A DNA stretch of 64,000 nt from CAZIFG01 sp964539135 (GCA_964539135.1 CAZIFG010000002.1:1-64000), one strand, 5' to 3'; counted from the stretch's first letter, positions 26,328 to 35,503 are shown. Notes: generated by a model from the letters alone, not told the origin. A program made the numbers and translations.

Positions 26328-28147
26328 TCCTGTTCAAAGGCCTTTTGGTTGAGTAAAATGCGTCGAATGTGGCGTTCAAATTCCTGTTTTAAGTTTGGGT
26401 CTAGGGTTTGAATTCGGTTTCGTGTTTCGAGCGGATCTTGATCTAAATCATAGAGATAGGCCGTGTTTAGCCGGGTATTAAAGCGATATTTATACGGGAA
26501 ATGAATGAGGCTCAGCTGCCGTTCATAGGGTTGTATTAAATAGGTGATAGACGGCGTAGGGCCTAAAATAGACGTCCCCTGAAAGTTAGTTGAAACACCT
26601 TGAATGTTTAAAAGATCCACAATCGTAGGGGCGATATCCATCTGAGAAAAGGGGCCTGAAAGCGCTTTCGGTTTAAGTTTTCCGGGCCAGACCATAAAAA
26701 AGGGCACTCGAAAGGATTCTTCATGATACCCCGCAGGAAGGCTGTAGTTCCCGTGTTCGCCGAGTGGAAAGCCATGATCGCCGACAACAATCACAATAGA
26801 ATTGTGATAATAGGGGCGTTGTTTTAATGCCTTGAAAAAAGAGGCGAGGCCCTGATCCGTCAAATGAATGGAATTCATATAATCTTGTTTAAAGGAGGTT
26901 TTTCCCTTATAGAGCATTTTTTGGTCTTCAGGTAAAAAATTAAAGGGGAAATGATTATAAATAGTGGTGAGCATGACAAACTGTGGTTGCGTACTCGTCC
27001 GAAGCTGGGCATCCATCGCATCAAAGAAGTAAGAAAAGAACAAGGTGTCTTGAGGTCCCCAGCTATTCCAGTAGGGCTCGTCTTGAGGCCGTTTAAAGGG
27101 TTTGCTGGTGATAAAATCTTGAAAGCCATGAGAGGTAAAAAACGTAAAATTGTCATCAAATCGTTTGCTTTTATGCGCCCCAAAATAGGTCGTGTGGTAG
27201 CCTTGTTTACCTAAAACAGTGGCCAAGGAATCCAGTCGAATATTGGGGAATTGATTGGCCTCTTTCCCCACAATACTGGGAATGGTCGAAAATAAGATCG
27301 AAAAGTGGCCCTTTGCGGTTTGAATGGAATTGCTATAAAAACGGGAGACGTGAACACTTTGGTGCTGAAGGCGGTTTAAAAAGGGCGTGATTTCTTTGCC
27401 ATCGGCTGTTTTTTGATTGATAACACTTTGATCCAACGATTCACAGACAATTAAAAAAATATGGGGTGGCGTATCGCTGGGCGCAACAGAATGGGTTAAA
27501 AAACGAGAGCTGGGGGTGATAAAGGGGAATTCTGTAGGAGACAGTTCAATACCGCGTAAAAGATCGGAATGGTAGTAATTGTAAATAGAGCGAAAAAAAG
27601 CCATCAGCGGATCTCGGGGGGTAATGGGCATTAAAATAGCCCCCAGATATAAAGCTGTAATGACCAAGGATTTGATGAGAAGTGGCTGAGCTTGACGTCC
27701 TTTGGAAACACTGCCCTTTCGCCATTCAAAAAGGCCCCAAATCAGAAGCAAAATAGGAATATAATAAAGACCGCCGGGATCAAACGAACTGACAATGACA
27801 TGAACCGATTCGGCGTTAAAGGCACTGGTAAAATTATCGGCGATAAAGCTCCATTCCACCATTTGATGGGTGCCAAAATGATAGGCAGATAGTAGGCCAT
27901 AAAGGGTGAGTCCCAGAGCATTGGCCATTAAAAATAAAGGTTTAGAGGCGCTGGTCCAAGTGCCAATCAGGCGAAAAAACAGCCAGAGGGTGAGCATGCT
28001 AAACAAAACAGAAAGGCCATCCACGACAGAAAAGGCAAAGCCGCCCATGTCATTAGTGGCAAACACTTGGTAGAGATAAAAAAATTGTAAGAAAACAATA
28101 AATTTACTAAAAGGGCTGCCTATAGTTGGAAAATACCGTCGAATCAT
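26291..28147 (-). CDS. LTA synthase-like sulfatase-fold membrane phosphotransferase
   Basis: 618 residues: about five N-terminal membrane helices (first about 12-30) and a periplasmic alkaline-phosphatase-superfamily domain from about 225. Motifs: FLIVCESLD (metal Glu), SIQTAKGHFS with the likely nucleophile Thr, and IVVGDHGFPLGEHG (metal Asp-His). Family members transfer phosphoglycerol or phosphoethanolamine from lipids to glycans or lipid A. The acceptor cannot be told. It lies between the halogenase and the F-box gene and is not a standard APE component. Confidence 0.85.
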   Translation of the reverse strand: MIRRYFPTIGSPFSKFIVFLQFFYLYQVFATNDMGGFAFSVVDGLSVLFSMLTLWLFFRLIGTWTSASKPLFLMANALGLTLYGLLSAYHFGTHQMVEWSFIADNFTSAFNAESVHVIVSSFDPGGLYYIPILLLIWGLFEWRKGSVSKGRQAQPLLIKSLVITALYLGAILMPITPRDPLMAFFRSIYNYYHSDLLRGIELSPTEFPFITPSSRFLTHSVAPSDTPPHIFLIVCESLDQSVINQKTADGKEITPFLNRLQHQSVHVSRFYSNSIQTAKGHFSILFSTIPSIVGKEANQFPNIRLDSLATVLGKQGYHTTYFGAHKSKRFDDNFTFFTSHGFQDFITSKPFKRPQDEPYWNSWGPQDTLFFSYFFDAMDAQLRTSTQPQFVMLTTIYNHFPFNFLPEDQKMLYKGKTSFKQDYMNSIHLTDQGLASFFKALKQRPYYHNSIVIVVGDHGFPLGEHGNYSLPAGYHEESFRVPFFMVWPGKLKPKALSGPFSQMDIAPTIVDLLNIQGVSTNFQGTSILGPTPSITYLIQPYERQLSLIHFPYKYRFNTRLNTAYLYDLDQDPLETRNRIQTLDPNLKQEFERHIRRILLNQKAFEQDQFWPKVENKSK

Positions 28148-28185
28148 AAGCGACAGTATAGCTTAAAAACAGAGGCTGAGACAAA

Positions 28186-29481
28186 TCAGTCCGTGTGGGT
28201 GAATTGATAGAGCCTAGGGGGCATGGGCGAAGACGTCACAAAAAGAAAAAGCGATTTAGGACTGGCATTCAAAGCTGCAAATTGACCGATGATAGTATTC
28301 GCGTGATGGGCACCTAGAAGTGTGCGGGTGTTTAAATCAAAGCAGTAGATATATTTAGGCGCAAGTGGGCTGGATGAGGCCGTGTAGAGAAGGTGGTTCG
28401 AGGTAACAATGGCGGGGATGCACGCATCGTAGTGGGTATTGAGCGAAGTAGAAGACAAAATCTCGCCTGTTTTAGGATGAAGGGCGTTAAGGGTCAACGG
28501 GGCGGCAGGACAATAAGAATAGCCAGCGGCATCCTGTTTAAGAGGGCCGTGCGAAACGGTCATGTAAAGAAGGCCATCGGGTCCAAAAGAAGGCAAAGAA
28601 AAGGCGGGAGAAAAATGCCATTTTGGAGTTCCTTTAGATTCAGAAAGAGATAAAAGTGTATGGTTTTTCAATAAAAGATACAAGCCCCCATTCGGACCTA
28701 GTGTAGCAGTCTCTATGGGAGAAGATGGCTTAAAGTGCCAGTGTAAAGCGTAGGCCTCGCTTTGATAGGCAAAAAGACCTTTTGTAGCATTTGCCAGATA
28801 AAGTCTGTTATCAAGTCCAAGCATGAGGGCTTTAAAATCAGTATCCAAGGCCTCGCTTTTAAAGAAGTGTAGGGTTTTGGTTTTAGTATGAACGCAATAA
28901 ACGGCGTCTGTTCCAGGGATATAAAGGTGATTTGTCTGTAAAACGGGAGAGCCAAGCGGTAAGGAATCCAGTATCAACTCCCATGTTTTGAGTCCTGTTT
29001 TAGCATCTAAACATAAAAGAGAGATTCCGGATGTGATATAAAGCGATTGTGTCTCTGGGTTTAAAACCCCTGGGTGGGAAAAGGGAGAATCCGTATCCTT
29101 TAAAGAAAAGGTCCAGACAGCGGTCCCCTTGGCGTTATATTGAGTGAGAGTGTCGGGCGTTGTGCTGTAAAAATTGCCGATAGCATCTGAAATGACATGA
29201 AACGCGCGAGGAAGTAGCGTCGTTAATGTATGGATAAAAGCGGGACTAGGTCCTGGGTTCGGAACATATCCAAACGGGGTGCCATTTGAGGTGCGGATAT
29301 TTAAAAAGGAGGCCCTTAGTTTATCTATAAAAGCAGTGACTTCGGACCTATACCATCTGTCCGCCGATCTGAGTTTTTCAAGATCAGACAGGGTTAAGAA
29401 GGAGAAAATAGACGCATAAAATTGAAAGTCCGAAGGGATCTGTCCTGAAGTAGAAAGAATCTTTTTGGGATGAAAAAACAT
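28186..29481 (-). CDS. F-box plus beta-propeller protein, candidate effector
   Basis: 431 residues, no signal peptide. Residues about 15-52 (IPSDFQFYASIFSFLTLSDL then EKLRSADRWYRSE) fit the F-box consensus: leading Pro, I-F-S-F-L, the D-L pair, L-R and the R-W-Y end. From about 90 a PQQ-like/WD-type beta-propeller follows, with repeated strands of the form NHLYIPGTD, NRLYLAN, GGLYLLLKN, GLLYMTVS. F-box plus propeller is the layout of eukaryotic SCF substrate receptors. In bacteria F-box proteins are host-directed effectors, for example in Legionella. The N-terminus MFFHPKKILST has the KKI(I/L)ST motif. Delivery is not shown by the sequence. Confidence 0.7.
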   Translation of the reverse strand: MFFHPKKILSTSGQIPSDFQFYASIFSFLTLSDLEKLRSADRWYRSEVTAFIDKLRASFLNIRTSNGTPFGYVPNPGPSPAFIHTLTTLLPRAFHVISDAIGNFYSTTPDTLTQYNAKGTAVWTFSLKDTDSPFSHPGVLNPETQSLYITSGISLLCLDAKTGLKTWELILDSLPLGSPVLQTNHLYIPGTDAVYCVHTKTKTLHFFKSEALDTDFKALMLGLDNRLYLANATKGLFAYQSEAYALHWHFKPSSPIETATLGPNGGLYLLLKNHTLLSLSESKGTPKWHFSPAFSLPSFGPDGLLYMTVSHGPLKQDAAGYSYCPAAPLTLNALHPKTGEILSSTSLNTHYDACIPAIVTSNHLLYTASSSPLAPKYIYCFDLNTRTLLGAHHANTIIGQFAALNASPKSLFLFVTSSPMPPRLYQFTHTD

Positions 29482-29519
29482 CCCAAAACAATAGATCTTT
29501 ATATTTATTTTGTAAAGAT

Positions 29520-30668
29520 TTATGTTTTAGATTCAGGTACATATAATAAGTAGTTCAAAAGCGCAAGTAGTCGCTTTTGTAAGGCGCTGTCTCCAGGTGT
29601 TTTGGTTAGAATAGCCTTACTTAAATCCTCAGGAGGCATCATTTCATATGCTTTTGGAGTCGTTGTAGACTCATCTTTTGTATACATAATAAGCGCGGTT
29701 CCAATGATGCGCTTAATATCGAGGCCTTTCTGTGTGGGATCCGTGATAGGGGCGGATTCATCAAAGTCACACAGTTTATAGGTATGAATACCTGAAGTGT
29801 TCATTTTGAATAGAACATTCTGAGGTTTAATGTCTAGATGGGTATACCCAACACGCCAAAGTTCCTCAGCACCTTGAAAAATATGATCAACTAATCGTAA
29901 AACCTCATTTGGCTTGCCATTAAATCGGTCTGAAACTTTAAGGATATCCCCATCACAGCGCTCCAGAAGATAGGCTAATGATAACCCCCTACTACCCTCA
30001 CAGAGAAAAAGAGACTCTACGTGCATAAGATGCTCAGAGGGCTCTCTACTCTGAAGCTCCTCAACAAGAGTGCGTTGCTGCTGTACCATAAATTCGAGTG
30101 AGGGGTAATCGCCTGGACAGGTGCGAAGTTTAAGGACAGAATCAGACGACACGTTCCAAATACTCCCTTGGCCACCGTGACCGGCGTTGAATTTGGGTAA
30201 TTCAAAAGAAACGCTATCGCTTTTAAATTCAGTATAGGTTTCTTGGCCATAGCTTGGAGAGTCCTCATCTGTATCATAATATGTGGTGAGTCTAGAAACA
30301 GGGAGGCCAAATTTTCCTGCTAAAGAGTCAACAGACATAGTCTGCGCATTTTCTAGACGAGAGTCAGGGGCTTCATCAGGGAATTTTCGCGGAGAGGTAG
30401 ATTCATCCACGCAATCAGGAGAAGGATCTAAAAATAAAGTAGAAAGGCTTAGCGATCCCAGGCCAATACTAGCTCTAAAGTTGGAAGGAGAAGGGGATTG
30501 ATCAGGTGCTTCTCGCGGAGATTTAGGTAAGACTGGAGGCGAGGGCGGCATACTTAAGGTCGGTTTTGGACTAGAGGCTTTACCATTGCTTCCTCTCGGA
30601 GATTTAGGTGGAACGGGAGGGGAAGATGCTTTCCTAGATGAGAAGGAACTTAGTATTGGATCAGACAT
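29520..30668 (-). CDS. Ser/Thr protein kinase with proline-rich N-terminal tail
   Basis: 382 residues from the ATG at 30668, which has AAGGAG upstream; a TTG seven codons earlier is unlikely. Residues 1-65 are Ser/Pro-rich and contain two copies of PPV(P/L)PKSPR, of which PPVPPK fits a class II SH3 ligand. The kinase domain (about 150-360) has GHGGQGSIWN, VLKLRTC, the catalytic loop HLDIKPQNVLF and a DFD metal motif (LCDFDESAP). It resembles compact kinases of intracellular pathogens. It is transcribed leftward toward the F-box gene with a 38-base gap, possibly one transcript. Host signalling is inferred from the tail. Confidence 0.8.
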   Translation of the reverse strand: MSDPILSSFSSRKASSPPVPPKSPRGSNGKASSPKPTLSMPPSPPVLPKSPREAPDQSPSPSNFRASIGLGSLSLSTLFLDPSPDCVDESTSPRKFPDEAPDSRLENAQTMSVDSLAGKFGLPVSRLTTYYDTDEDSPSYGQETYTEFKSDSVSFELPKFNAGHGGQGSIWNVSSDSVLKLRTCPGDYPSLEFMVQQQRTLVEELQSREPSEHLMHVESLFLCEGSRGLSLAYLLERCDGDILKVSDRFNGKPNEVLRLVDHIFQGAEELWRVGYTHLDIKPQNVLFKMNTSGIHTYKLCDFDESAPITDPTQKGLDIKRIIGTALIMYTKDESTTTPKAYEMMPPEDLSKAILTKTPGDSALQKRLLALLNYLLYVPESKT

Positions 30669-30740
30669 AAAAATACTCCTTACATTCAAATTTTATAAGG
30701 AAGAGTCGACAAAAAAATAAAAAGTGAAACATTTTATTAT

Positions 30741-30755
30741 GGGGCTGTTTCAAAA
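30741..30755. repeat. Short solo end of the palindromic repeat
   Basis: GGGGCTGTTTCAAAA matches the terminal arm of the family; nothing else of the element follows. It lies in the spacer between the leftward kinase gene and the broken ATPase gene. Confidence 0.4.
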
Positions 30756-30820
30756 TATCAATTAAGAAACTCTACATATACTGTGTTTTAAGAAAATTTG
30801 ATACAATAATAGCTATAAAA

Positions 30821-31083
30821 ATGATGTATCTTATTGCAGGTGCAAATGGAGCTGGGAAAACCACGTTTGCAAGGGCGTTTTCAAGGCTAAATAAAATAGC
30901 GTTTTTAAATGTGGATGATATTGCGCTGTCATTAGATAAAAATGTAGATAAAGTAAAATTTAAGGCAGGTAAAACCTTTTTGCCACAATTAAAAAATGTA
31001 ATAAATTCAAATAAAAGTTTTATGGTTTAAAGCACATTGTCTGGAAAATATCTCTTGAAAGCAATTTTTTCAGGAGTCTTTGA
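30821..31083 (+). pseudogene. Truncated zeta-toxin-like P-loop ATPase
   Basis: An open frame of 69 residues starts MMYLIAGANGAGKTTFARA (Walker A) and runs through FLNVDDIALSL, as in zeta-toxin-like ATPases of about 190-200 residues. It stops at TAA (31027-31029). The same frame continues past the stop as STLSGKYLLKAI, which matches the expected E-T-T-L-S-G-K segment, then ends within 20 codons. The gene therefore carries a nonsense change at a conserved Glu and has lost its 3' two thirds. A partner gene follows directly. Confidence 0.75.
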
Positions 31084-31434
31084 ATGAAGCCATTTAAAAA
31101 TCGAAAAGATGAGCGCGATGAAATTATGAGGATTGGGAATGCCGCTGTATATAAAGCGCAGCAAGACAGTTTAAAAAATGGTGTGCCAAACGTATATTCC
31201 AAAAATGGGACCTTATACTATCAATTACCCAATGGCGACATCACCATGGAAGACCCGTTTAAAAAAGAAAAAAATCATAAAAAAAGACGATTAAACTTAA
31301 ATCCGTTTAAAAATCAACGAGGTATTAATACCGCCGAAGGCAAAATTATTGCTCATAATATGCGTCGCTTGAATCTCACGCCCAGACCCCATAATATAAT
31401 CCAATGGCGCACATTCAGGATCTATCTTTACTAA
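31084..31434 (+). CDS. Small partner protein of the zeta-like ATPase, 3' end remodelled
   Basis: 116 residues. The first part contains IGNAAVYKAQQDSLKNGVPN and VYSKNGTLYYQLPNGDIT, a pattern usual in short proteins encoded beside zeta-like ATPases, possibly antidotes or regulators. Its reading frame runs for the last 46 codons antisense through the end of the convergent ketosynthase gene (overlap 31297-31434), so the C-terminus is probably not original. The toxin-like partner is broken, so this is likely a remnant under weak selection. Confidence 0.55.
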   Translation: MKPFKNRKDERDEIMRIGNAAVYKAQQDSLKNGVPNVYSKNGTLYYQLPNGDITMEDPFKKEKNHKKRRLNLNPFKNQRGINTAEGKIIAHNMRRLNLTPRPHNIIQWRTFRIYLY

Positions 31435-32523
31435 ATTCAAATTGGGGGCAAACCATCCCAAATCCATCATCCGAAGCGACATCCATGCCTCAATAGCCCC
31501 GCAAGCACCCAATGTATGCCCTATATACGATTTTTGCCCACTAATCGGCGTATTACCGCCAAAAACCGCATAAGTAGCCTTGGATTCGGCAATATCCCCA
31601 TGGCGAGTGGCTGTAGCATGGGCACTGATGTAGTCAATATCCGAGGGAGAGAGTGTCGCATCTTGAAGTGCTTTTTCAAGACAAATTTGCATGGTAGTGG
31701 GTTGGGGCTGCGTTAAATGATCGCCATCCATGTTGGTCGCAAAGCCCACCACTTCTGCTAAAATAGTCGCGCCTCGCGCTTTGGCGTGCTCATACTCTTC
31801 CAAGAAAAGTGTGCCAGCCCCCTCGCCTATCACCAAACCATCTCGATCTTGATCAAAAGGCCGAGGGGTCAGTTCTGGCCTGTCATTTAAGGTACTGGTC
31901 GCAAAAAGGGTATCAAAAACAGCGGCTTGGGTAGGGTTTAATTCCTCAACCCCACAGGCCACCATAGCTTTTTGATGGCCATATTTAATGGCTTCATAAG
32001 CGTATCCAATGGCCAAACTCCCAGACGTGCAGGCCGTTCCGGTATTAATAAATCTGCCGCGTAAGCCCCAAAAAACAGACAAATTTACCCCTGCCGTGTG
32101 GCCCATCATGCGCAAATAGGTGGTGGCATTGACGCCATCCAGCGTTTTATTGACCAGCATAGAATAAAAATCAAAAATAGGTTTAATCGATCCTGAAGAC
32201 GAGCCACAGGCAACGCCCACTTCGCCGCTTTGTAAAAAAGCAAGATCTTCATTCACGCCGGCTTGAATCAAGGCCAATTCGGTTGCCCGTGTGGCCAATT
32301 GAGCCACGCGTCCCATACTGCGTGTCTTTTTTCGAGGATAATAGGACGGTAATTCAAAATCATTGATTTGCCCAGCAAGATGGGTTTGTAGTCCCTGATA
32401 TTGAGCCCATTCGTCCAAAGATTGAATGCCATTTTTACCTGTAGAAAGATGGTGATAAACCGTCTCCCAATCCGAGCCAATGGGCGTAATCCCCGCAGCC
32501 CCTGTGACCACAACACGTTTCAT
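31297..32523 (-). CDS. apeR: Beta-ketoacyl-ACP synthase (ApeR-type) of the aryl polyene cluster
   Basis: 408 residues, FabF-type ketosynthase. Cys-His-His set: C165 in TACTSGSLA, H302 in SAHATATRHGD and H336 in YIGHTLGACG, with KS as the Lys motif. It condenses malonyl-ACP with the growing acyl chain in the cytosol. It is last in a tight leftward operon ketosynthase-dehydratase-ketoreductase-ketosynthase, the O-P-Q-R order of aryl polyene clusters, and its start overlaps the ketoreductase stop by 4 bases. Confidence 0.88.
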   Translation of the reverse strand: MKRVVVTGAAGITPIGSDWETVYHHLSTGKNGIQSLDEWAQYQGLQTHLAGQINDFELPSYYPRKKTRSMGRVAQLATRATELALIQAGVNEDLAFLQSGEVGVACGSSSGSIKPIFDFYSMLVNKTLDGVNATTYLRMMGHTAGVNLSVFWGLRGRFINTGTACTSGSLAIGYAYEAIKYGHQKAMVACGVEELNPTQAAVFDTLFATSTLNDRPELTPRPFDQDRDGLVIGEGAGTLFLEEYEHAKARGATILAEVVGFATNMDGDHLTQPQPTTMQICLEKALQDATLSPSDIDYISAHATATRHGDIAESKATYAVFGGNTPISGQKSYIGHTLGACGAIEAWMSLRMMDLGWFAPNLNLVKIDPECAPLDYIMGSGREIQATHIMSNNFAFGGINTSLIFKRI

Positions 32524-33248
32524 AAGAGGCCCCCATTCACCGAAAAGACCTGACGCGTGATATAACCCGCATGTTTGGATAAAAGATAGTGAACCAAACT
32601 GGCCACTTCCTCGGGCTGACCAAAGCGATTCATGGGAATAAGATCCAAGGCATCGTCGCGTCGAATGCCCTCTATCATGTCGGTTTCAATGACGCCTGGG
32701 GCCACACAATTAACGGTAATATGGCGCTTGGCAACCTCCAAAGCCAGGGCCTTGGTGGCACCAATGATACCGGCTTTAGAGGCACTATAATTCACTTGCC
32801 CTCTATTGCCCATGAGTCCAGAGACAGAAGACAGTGTCACGATCCGACCGCCTTTTCGAGCCTGAATCATAGGCATCAAAACGGGATGTAGCACCGCATA
32901 AAATCCATCTAAATTGGTATGAACAACAGTATCCCATTCAGATTCTGTCATGGCAGGAAAGGCCGTGTCGCAGGAAATACCCGCATTACAAACAACACCA
33001 TAATAGGCGCCATGGGCATCTATATCCGCTTCAAGAGTAGCCCTGGTTTGGGCTCTATTTTGGATATCCAGTTGCAAGATAGAGGCTGTAAATCCTTTTT
33101 CAAAAATGGCGTCGCGAACCCTTTCTGCGGCGGATTGATTTTGGCTGTAAGTAATGATAATTTCCCGTTCAGGGGCGGCGCAATAAAGCGCAATAGCACG
33201 ACCAATACCTCGGCTCGCACCTGTAATCAAAATTCGTTCTTTAGTCAT
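32520..33248 (-). CDS. apeQ: 3-ketoacyl-ACP reductase (ApeQ/FabG-type)
   Basis: 242 residues, short-chain dehydrogenase. NADP-binding TGASRGIGRAIAL (about 8-20), NAG motif VCNAGIS, catalytic Ser in VTLSSVSGLMG and the Y-x3-K pair YSASKAG, with a V-x-PG-x-I-x-TDM segment. It reduces the 3-keto group after each condensation. Both ends overlap neighbouring genes by a few bases, giving translational coupling within the polyene operon. Confidence 0.9.
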   Translation of the reverse strand: MTKERILITGASRGIGRAIALYCAAPEREIIITYSQNQSAAERVRDAIFEKGFTASILQLDIQNRAQTRATLEADIDAHGAYYGVVCNAGISCDTAFPAMTESEWDTVVHTNLDGFYAVLHPVLMPMIQARKGGRIVTLSSVSGLMGNRGQVNYSASKAGIIGATKALALEVAKRHITVNCVAPGVIETDMIEGIRRDDALDLIPMNRFGQPEEVASLVHYLLSKHAGYITRQVFSVNGGLL

Positions 33249-33723
33249 GATCTGTCTCCAATAAACGTGAAAATTCCTGAGGGTTTTTAGGATGAAAAAC
33301 CGTCAATTCTGCCTCAGCATAACACAAAGCCCCCGATTTGTCGGTAATAGAGCAGGCGAAAGAGGCCAGCTGCTGATCATAAAAAGATTGAGAGACATGA
33401 ATGTAAAGCTGAGACCCCAATGGAAAGGCGGGCTGATGACATGTTAGTTTTCGAGTCCCCAGCAAAAGGCCAATACTAATGGGATTTTCAAGGGTAGAAG
33501 GTTTAGTATTAGATAGAGCGGCAATGGTTTGGGCCATCAATTCAATGGCCACCCAAATGGGTACCGTTTGGGTTTCGGGATCATAAAATAAATGCCTTTC
33601 TTCAAGCGTAACGGCAGCGGTAGCGGTTCCAGCATCCGGATCGGCAGTGATCAGTGTATCCAGTAAACACATGCGGTTTTTTTGGGGTAAGAGATCTTGA
33701 ATAGGACAAGGATAGGTCATCAT
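33241..33723 (-). CDS. apeP: 3-hydroxyacyl-ACP dehydratase-like hotdog protein (ApeP-type)
   Basis: 160 residues, single hotdog fold, starting with the LLPQKNRMCLLD motif typical of the ApeP group, followed by the helix segment VPIWVAIELMAQTIAAL whose Glu sits at the usual catalytic helix. It is expected to dehydrate the 3-hydroxyacyl-ACP intermediate, giving the conjugated double bond, possibly with ApeI. It overlaps ApeO and ApeQ genes by 4 and 8 bases. Confidence 0.82.
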   Translation of the reverse strand: MMTYPCPIQDLLPQKNRMCLLDTLITADPDAGTATAAVTLEERHLFYDPETQTVPIWVAIELMAQTIAALSNTKPSTLENPISIGLLLGTRKLTCHQPAFPLGSQLYIHVSQSFYDQQLASFACSITDKSGALCYAEAELTVFHPKNPQEFSRLLETDHD

Positions 33724-34913
33724 GACGCGTGGCCCAGAATCACGCAGCAGTTATTGCCCCCAAAGGCAAAGGAATTGCTAAGTGCATAGCGACTGCGTTG
33801 CGATGAGTGTGTTGTAATAAAATTGAGACGGGGACAGGCAGGGTCGGGGACACCGTCCCAAACATGCGGAGGTAAAAGCCCTTGAGGGTTATAAGTCTCA
33901 GAGAGGGTGAGATAGCAAAAGCCAATTTCGGTAACGCCCGCAGCGCCAAGCGTGTGACCTGTCAGCGATTTTGTGGAACTACAGGGTGTTTGGGGCCCAA
34001 AAAGAGCATGAACCGCACGACTTTCCATGGCATCATTGGCCAAGGTCGCTGTGCCATGAAGATTAATATAATCCACCTGATTGGCAGTAAGTCCGGCACG
34101 AGACAGCGCCATAGTCATAGCAGAAAGGGCCCCACGTCCTGAAGGGTCTGGGGCTGTTAAATGATAAGCATCCGAACTTTCACCAACTCCCAAAAGGCAA
34201 AGTTCAGAGGTCGTAGTGTGTGTTTCCAATAGAAATAGACCTGCGGCTTCTCCAATGGTAATGCCATTGCGATGGGCGCTAAATGGATTCGCTGGCGTGG
34301 CACTTAAACTGTCCAGACAGTCAAATCCATTCAGTGTAAGCGGGCACAGTGTATCCGATCCTCCTACAATCACAGCATCCAAAAGGCCCATTTGGATAAA
34401 ACGTTGAGCATCGGCAAAGACTTTAGCGCTCGAGGTGCAGGCGGTAGAAACAGAAAAATAAGGAGATTCTAAGCCTAAAAAACGGGATAAAAATTCTGCA
34501 GGAGAGGCCAATTCTTGAAATTTATAGAGGTAGTCATCTGGAAAAGCGCCCGTCTCTTTGTAATGACAAAAAGCAGCCCCCCCTTCTAGAACGCCTGAGG
34601 TACTAGAGCCAATAATAACCCCAACACGAAAGGGCCCATATTTTTCAATAGCAGCATCGACTTGAGTCTGAATTTGAGACAGCGCTGCCAGTAAAAGCTG
34701 ATTGCATCGCGTATTAAAGGGAGCCAAAGTTTCAGGAATAACAGGCAGTGTGGCCTGAACCTTGCCCACATAAACAGAACGATCAGGGATTAAGGTGTCA
34801 TCCAGAATAAGTCCCTCTTGGGAGCCTGAAAAAAGAGCTGAGGCAATGTCATTTAAGGAAGATCCCAGGGCATTAATAAGGCCGACAGCGGTAATAGAAA
34901 GAGGTCCTGTCAT
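33720..34913 (-). CDS. apeO: Beta-ketoacyl-ACP synthase (ApeO-type)
   Basis: 397 residues with ketosynthase Cys C159 in VSTACTSSAKV, His in INLHGTATLANDA and His in SLTGHTLGAAG. In characterised aryl polyene systems ApeO pairs with the Cys-less ApeC to extend the chain; here ApeC is encoded 7 kb away at 41597. It is tightly coupled to the lipoprotein gene upstream and dehydratase downstream (4-base overlaps). Confidence 0.87.
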   Translation of the reverse strand: MTGPLSITAVGLINALGSSLNDIASALFSGSQEGLILDDTLIPDRSVYVGKVQATLPVIPETLAPFNTRCNQLLLAALSQIQTQVDAAIEKYGPFRVGVIIGSSTSGVLEGGAAFCHYKETGAFPDDYLYKFQELASPAEFLSRFLGLESPYFSVSTACTSSAKVFADAQRFIQMGLLDAVIVGGSDTLCPLTLNGFDCLDSLSATPANPFSAHRNGITIGEAAGLFLLETHTTTSELCLLGVGESSDAYHLTAPDPSGRGALSAMTMALSRAGLTANQVDYINLHGTATLANDAMESRAVHALFGPQTPCSSTKSLTGHTLGAAGVTEIGFCYLTLSETYNPQGLLPPHVWDGVPDPACPRLNFITTHSSQRSRYALSNSFAFGGNNCCVILGHAS

Positions 34914-35503
34914 AAGGGAGACTCAAGATCAAAAATTGAATACGTGTAGCCATGCATATGATGGGTGTAAATCATCAGAGGACGAGCCCCCGTGGCATTG
35001 TCTGTGGGCGGCGAAAAATCAATGGTGATAATAGGGGCAGTCCCCTCGTAAATGAGGCGCTTATTGTCGCTGACAATAAGCGTGAGTCCCGAAGCATGAA
35101 GCCTATCGTTTAAGATTTCAATAGGAAAGTAGGCCAATTCGATATCGGCCAAAAGGTATTCGGGTTTAAGCCGATTTTTAGGGATCAAGGAGGAAAAAGA
35201 CAGATGGTCTTGTTCATATCCCAGGCGAAAAAGCTCTTGTCCGGTATCAGTTAAACCCAAAACGGTGATATTGGACGTGGTCATAGAAAGTACAAATTGA
35301 AAGGTATAGTTTTTAGACGCATAGGTGGCCTGCATCAGCGTCTGGCTTTCTAGCGTAGGGGCCCATTCATTGGGAGAGATGAGCGCGAAAGTAGCTGTTT
35401 TAGAGAGATAAACAGGTTCAGGATGAAGGGCGTGATAAGCGCGTCCTTTACATCCCATCAAAAAAAGCAGCATCAGACAACAACGCAGTACATTAAGCTT
35501 CAT
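34910..35503 (-). CDS. DUF3261-type lipoprotein of the aryl polyene cluster
   Basis: About 197 residues from the ATG at 35503, chosen because MKLNVLRCCLMLLFLMGCKG is a lipoprotein signal with lipobox L-M-G-C; an upstream in-frame start would bury it. The mature part is beta-rich. DUF3261 proteins are regular members of aryl polyene clusters (position N, before ApeO) and probably assist outer-membrane placement of the pigment lipid. It is first gene of the leftward block and diverges from the acyltransferase over about 95 bases. Confidence 0.75.
   Translation of the reverse strand: MKLNVLRCCLMLLFLMGCKGRAYHALHPEPVYLSKTATFALISPNEWAPTLESQTLMQATYASKNYTFQFVLSMTTSNITVLGLTDTGQELFRLGYEQDHLSFSSLIPKNRLKPEYLLADIELAYFPIEILNDRLHASGLTLIVSDNKRLIYEGTAPIITIDFSPPTDNATGARPLMIYTHHMHGYTYSIFDLESPL

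Noticed and set aside
31084..31434. Functional toxin-antitoxin pair
   Set aside because: The ATPase frame is interrupted and truncated, so no working toxin remains even though the partner frame is open.
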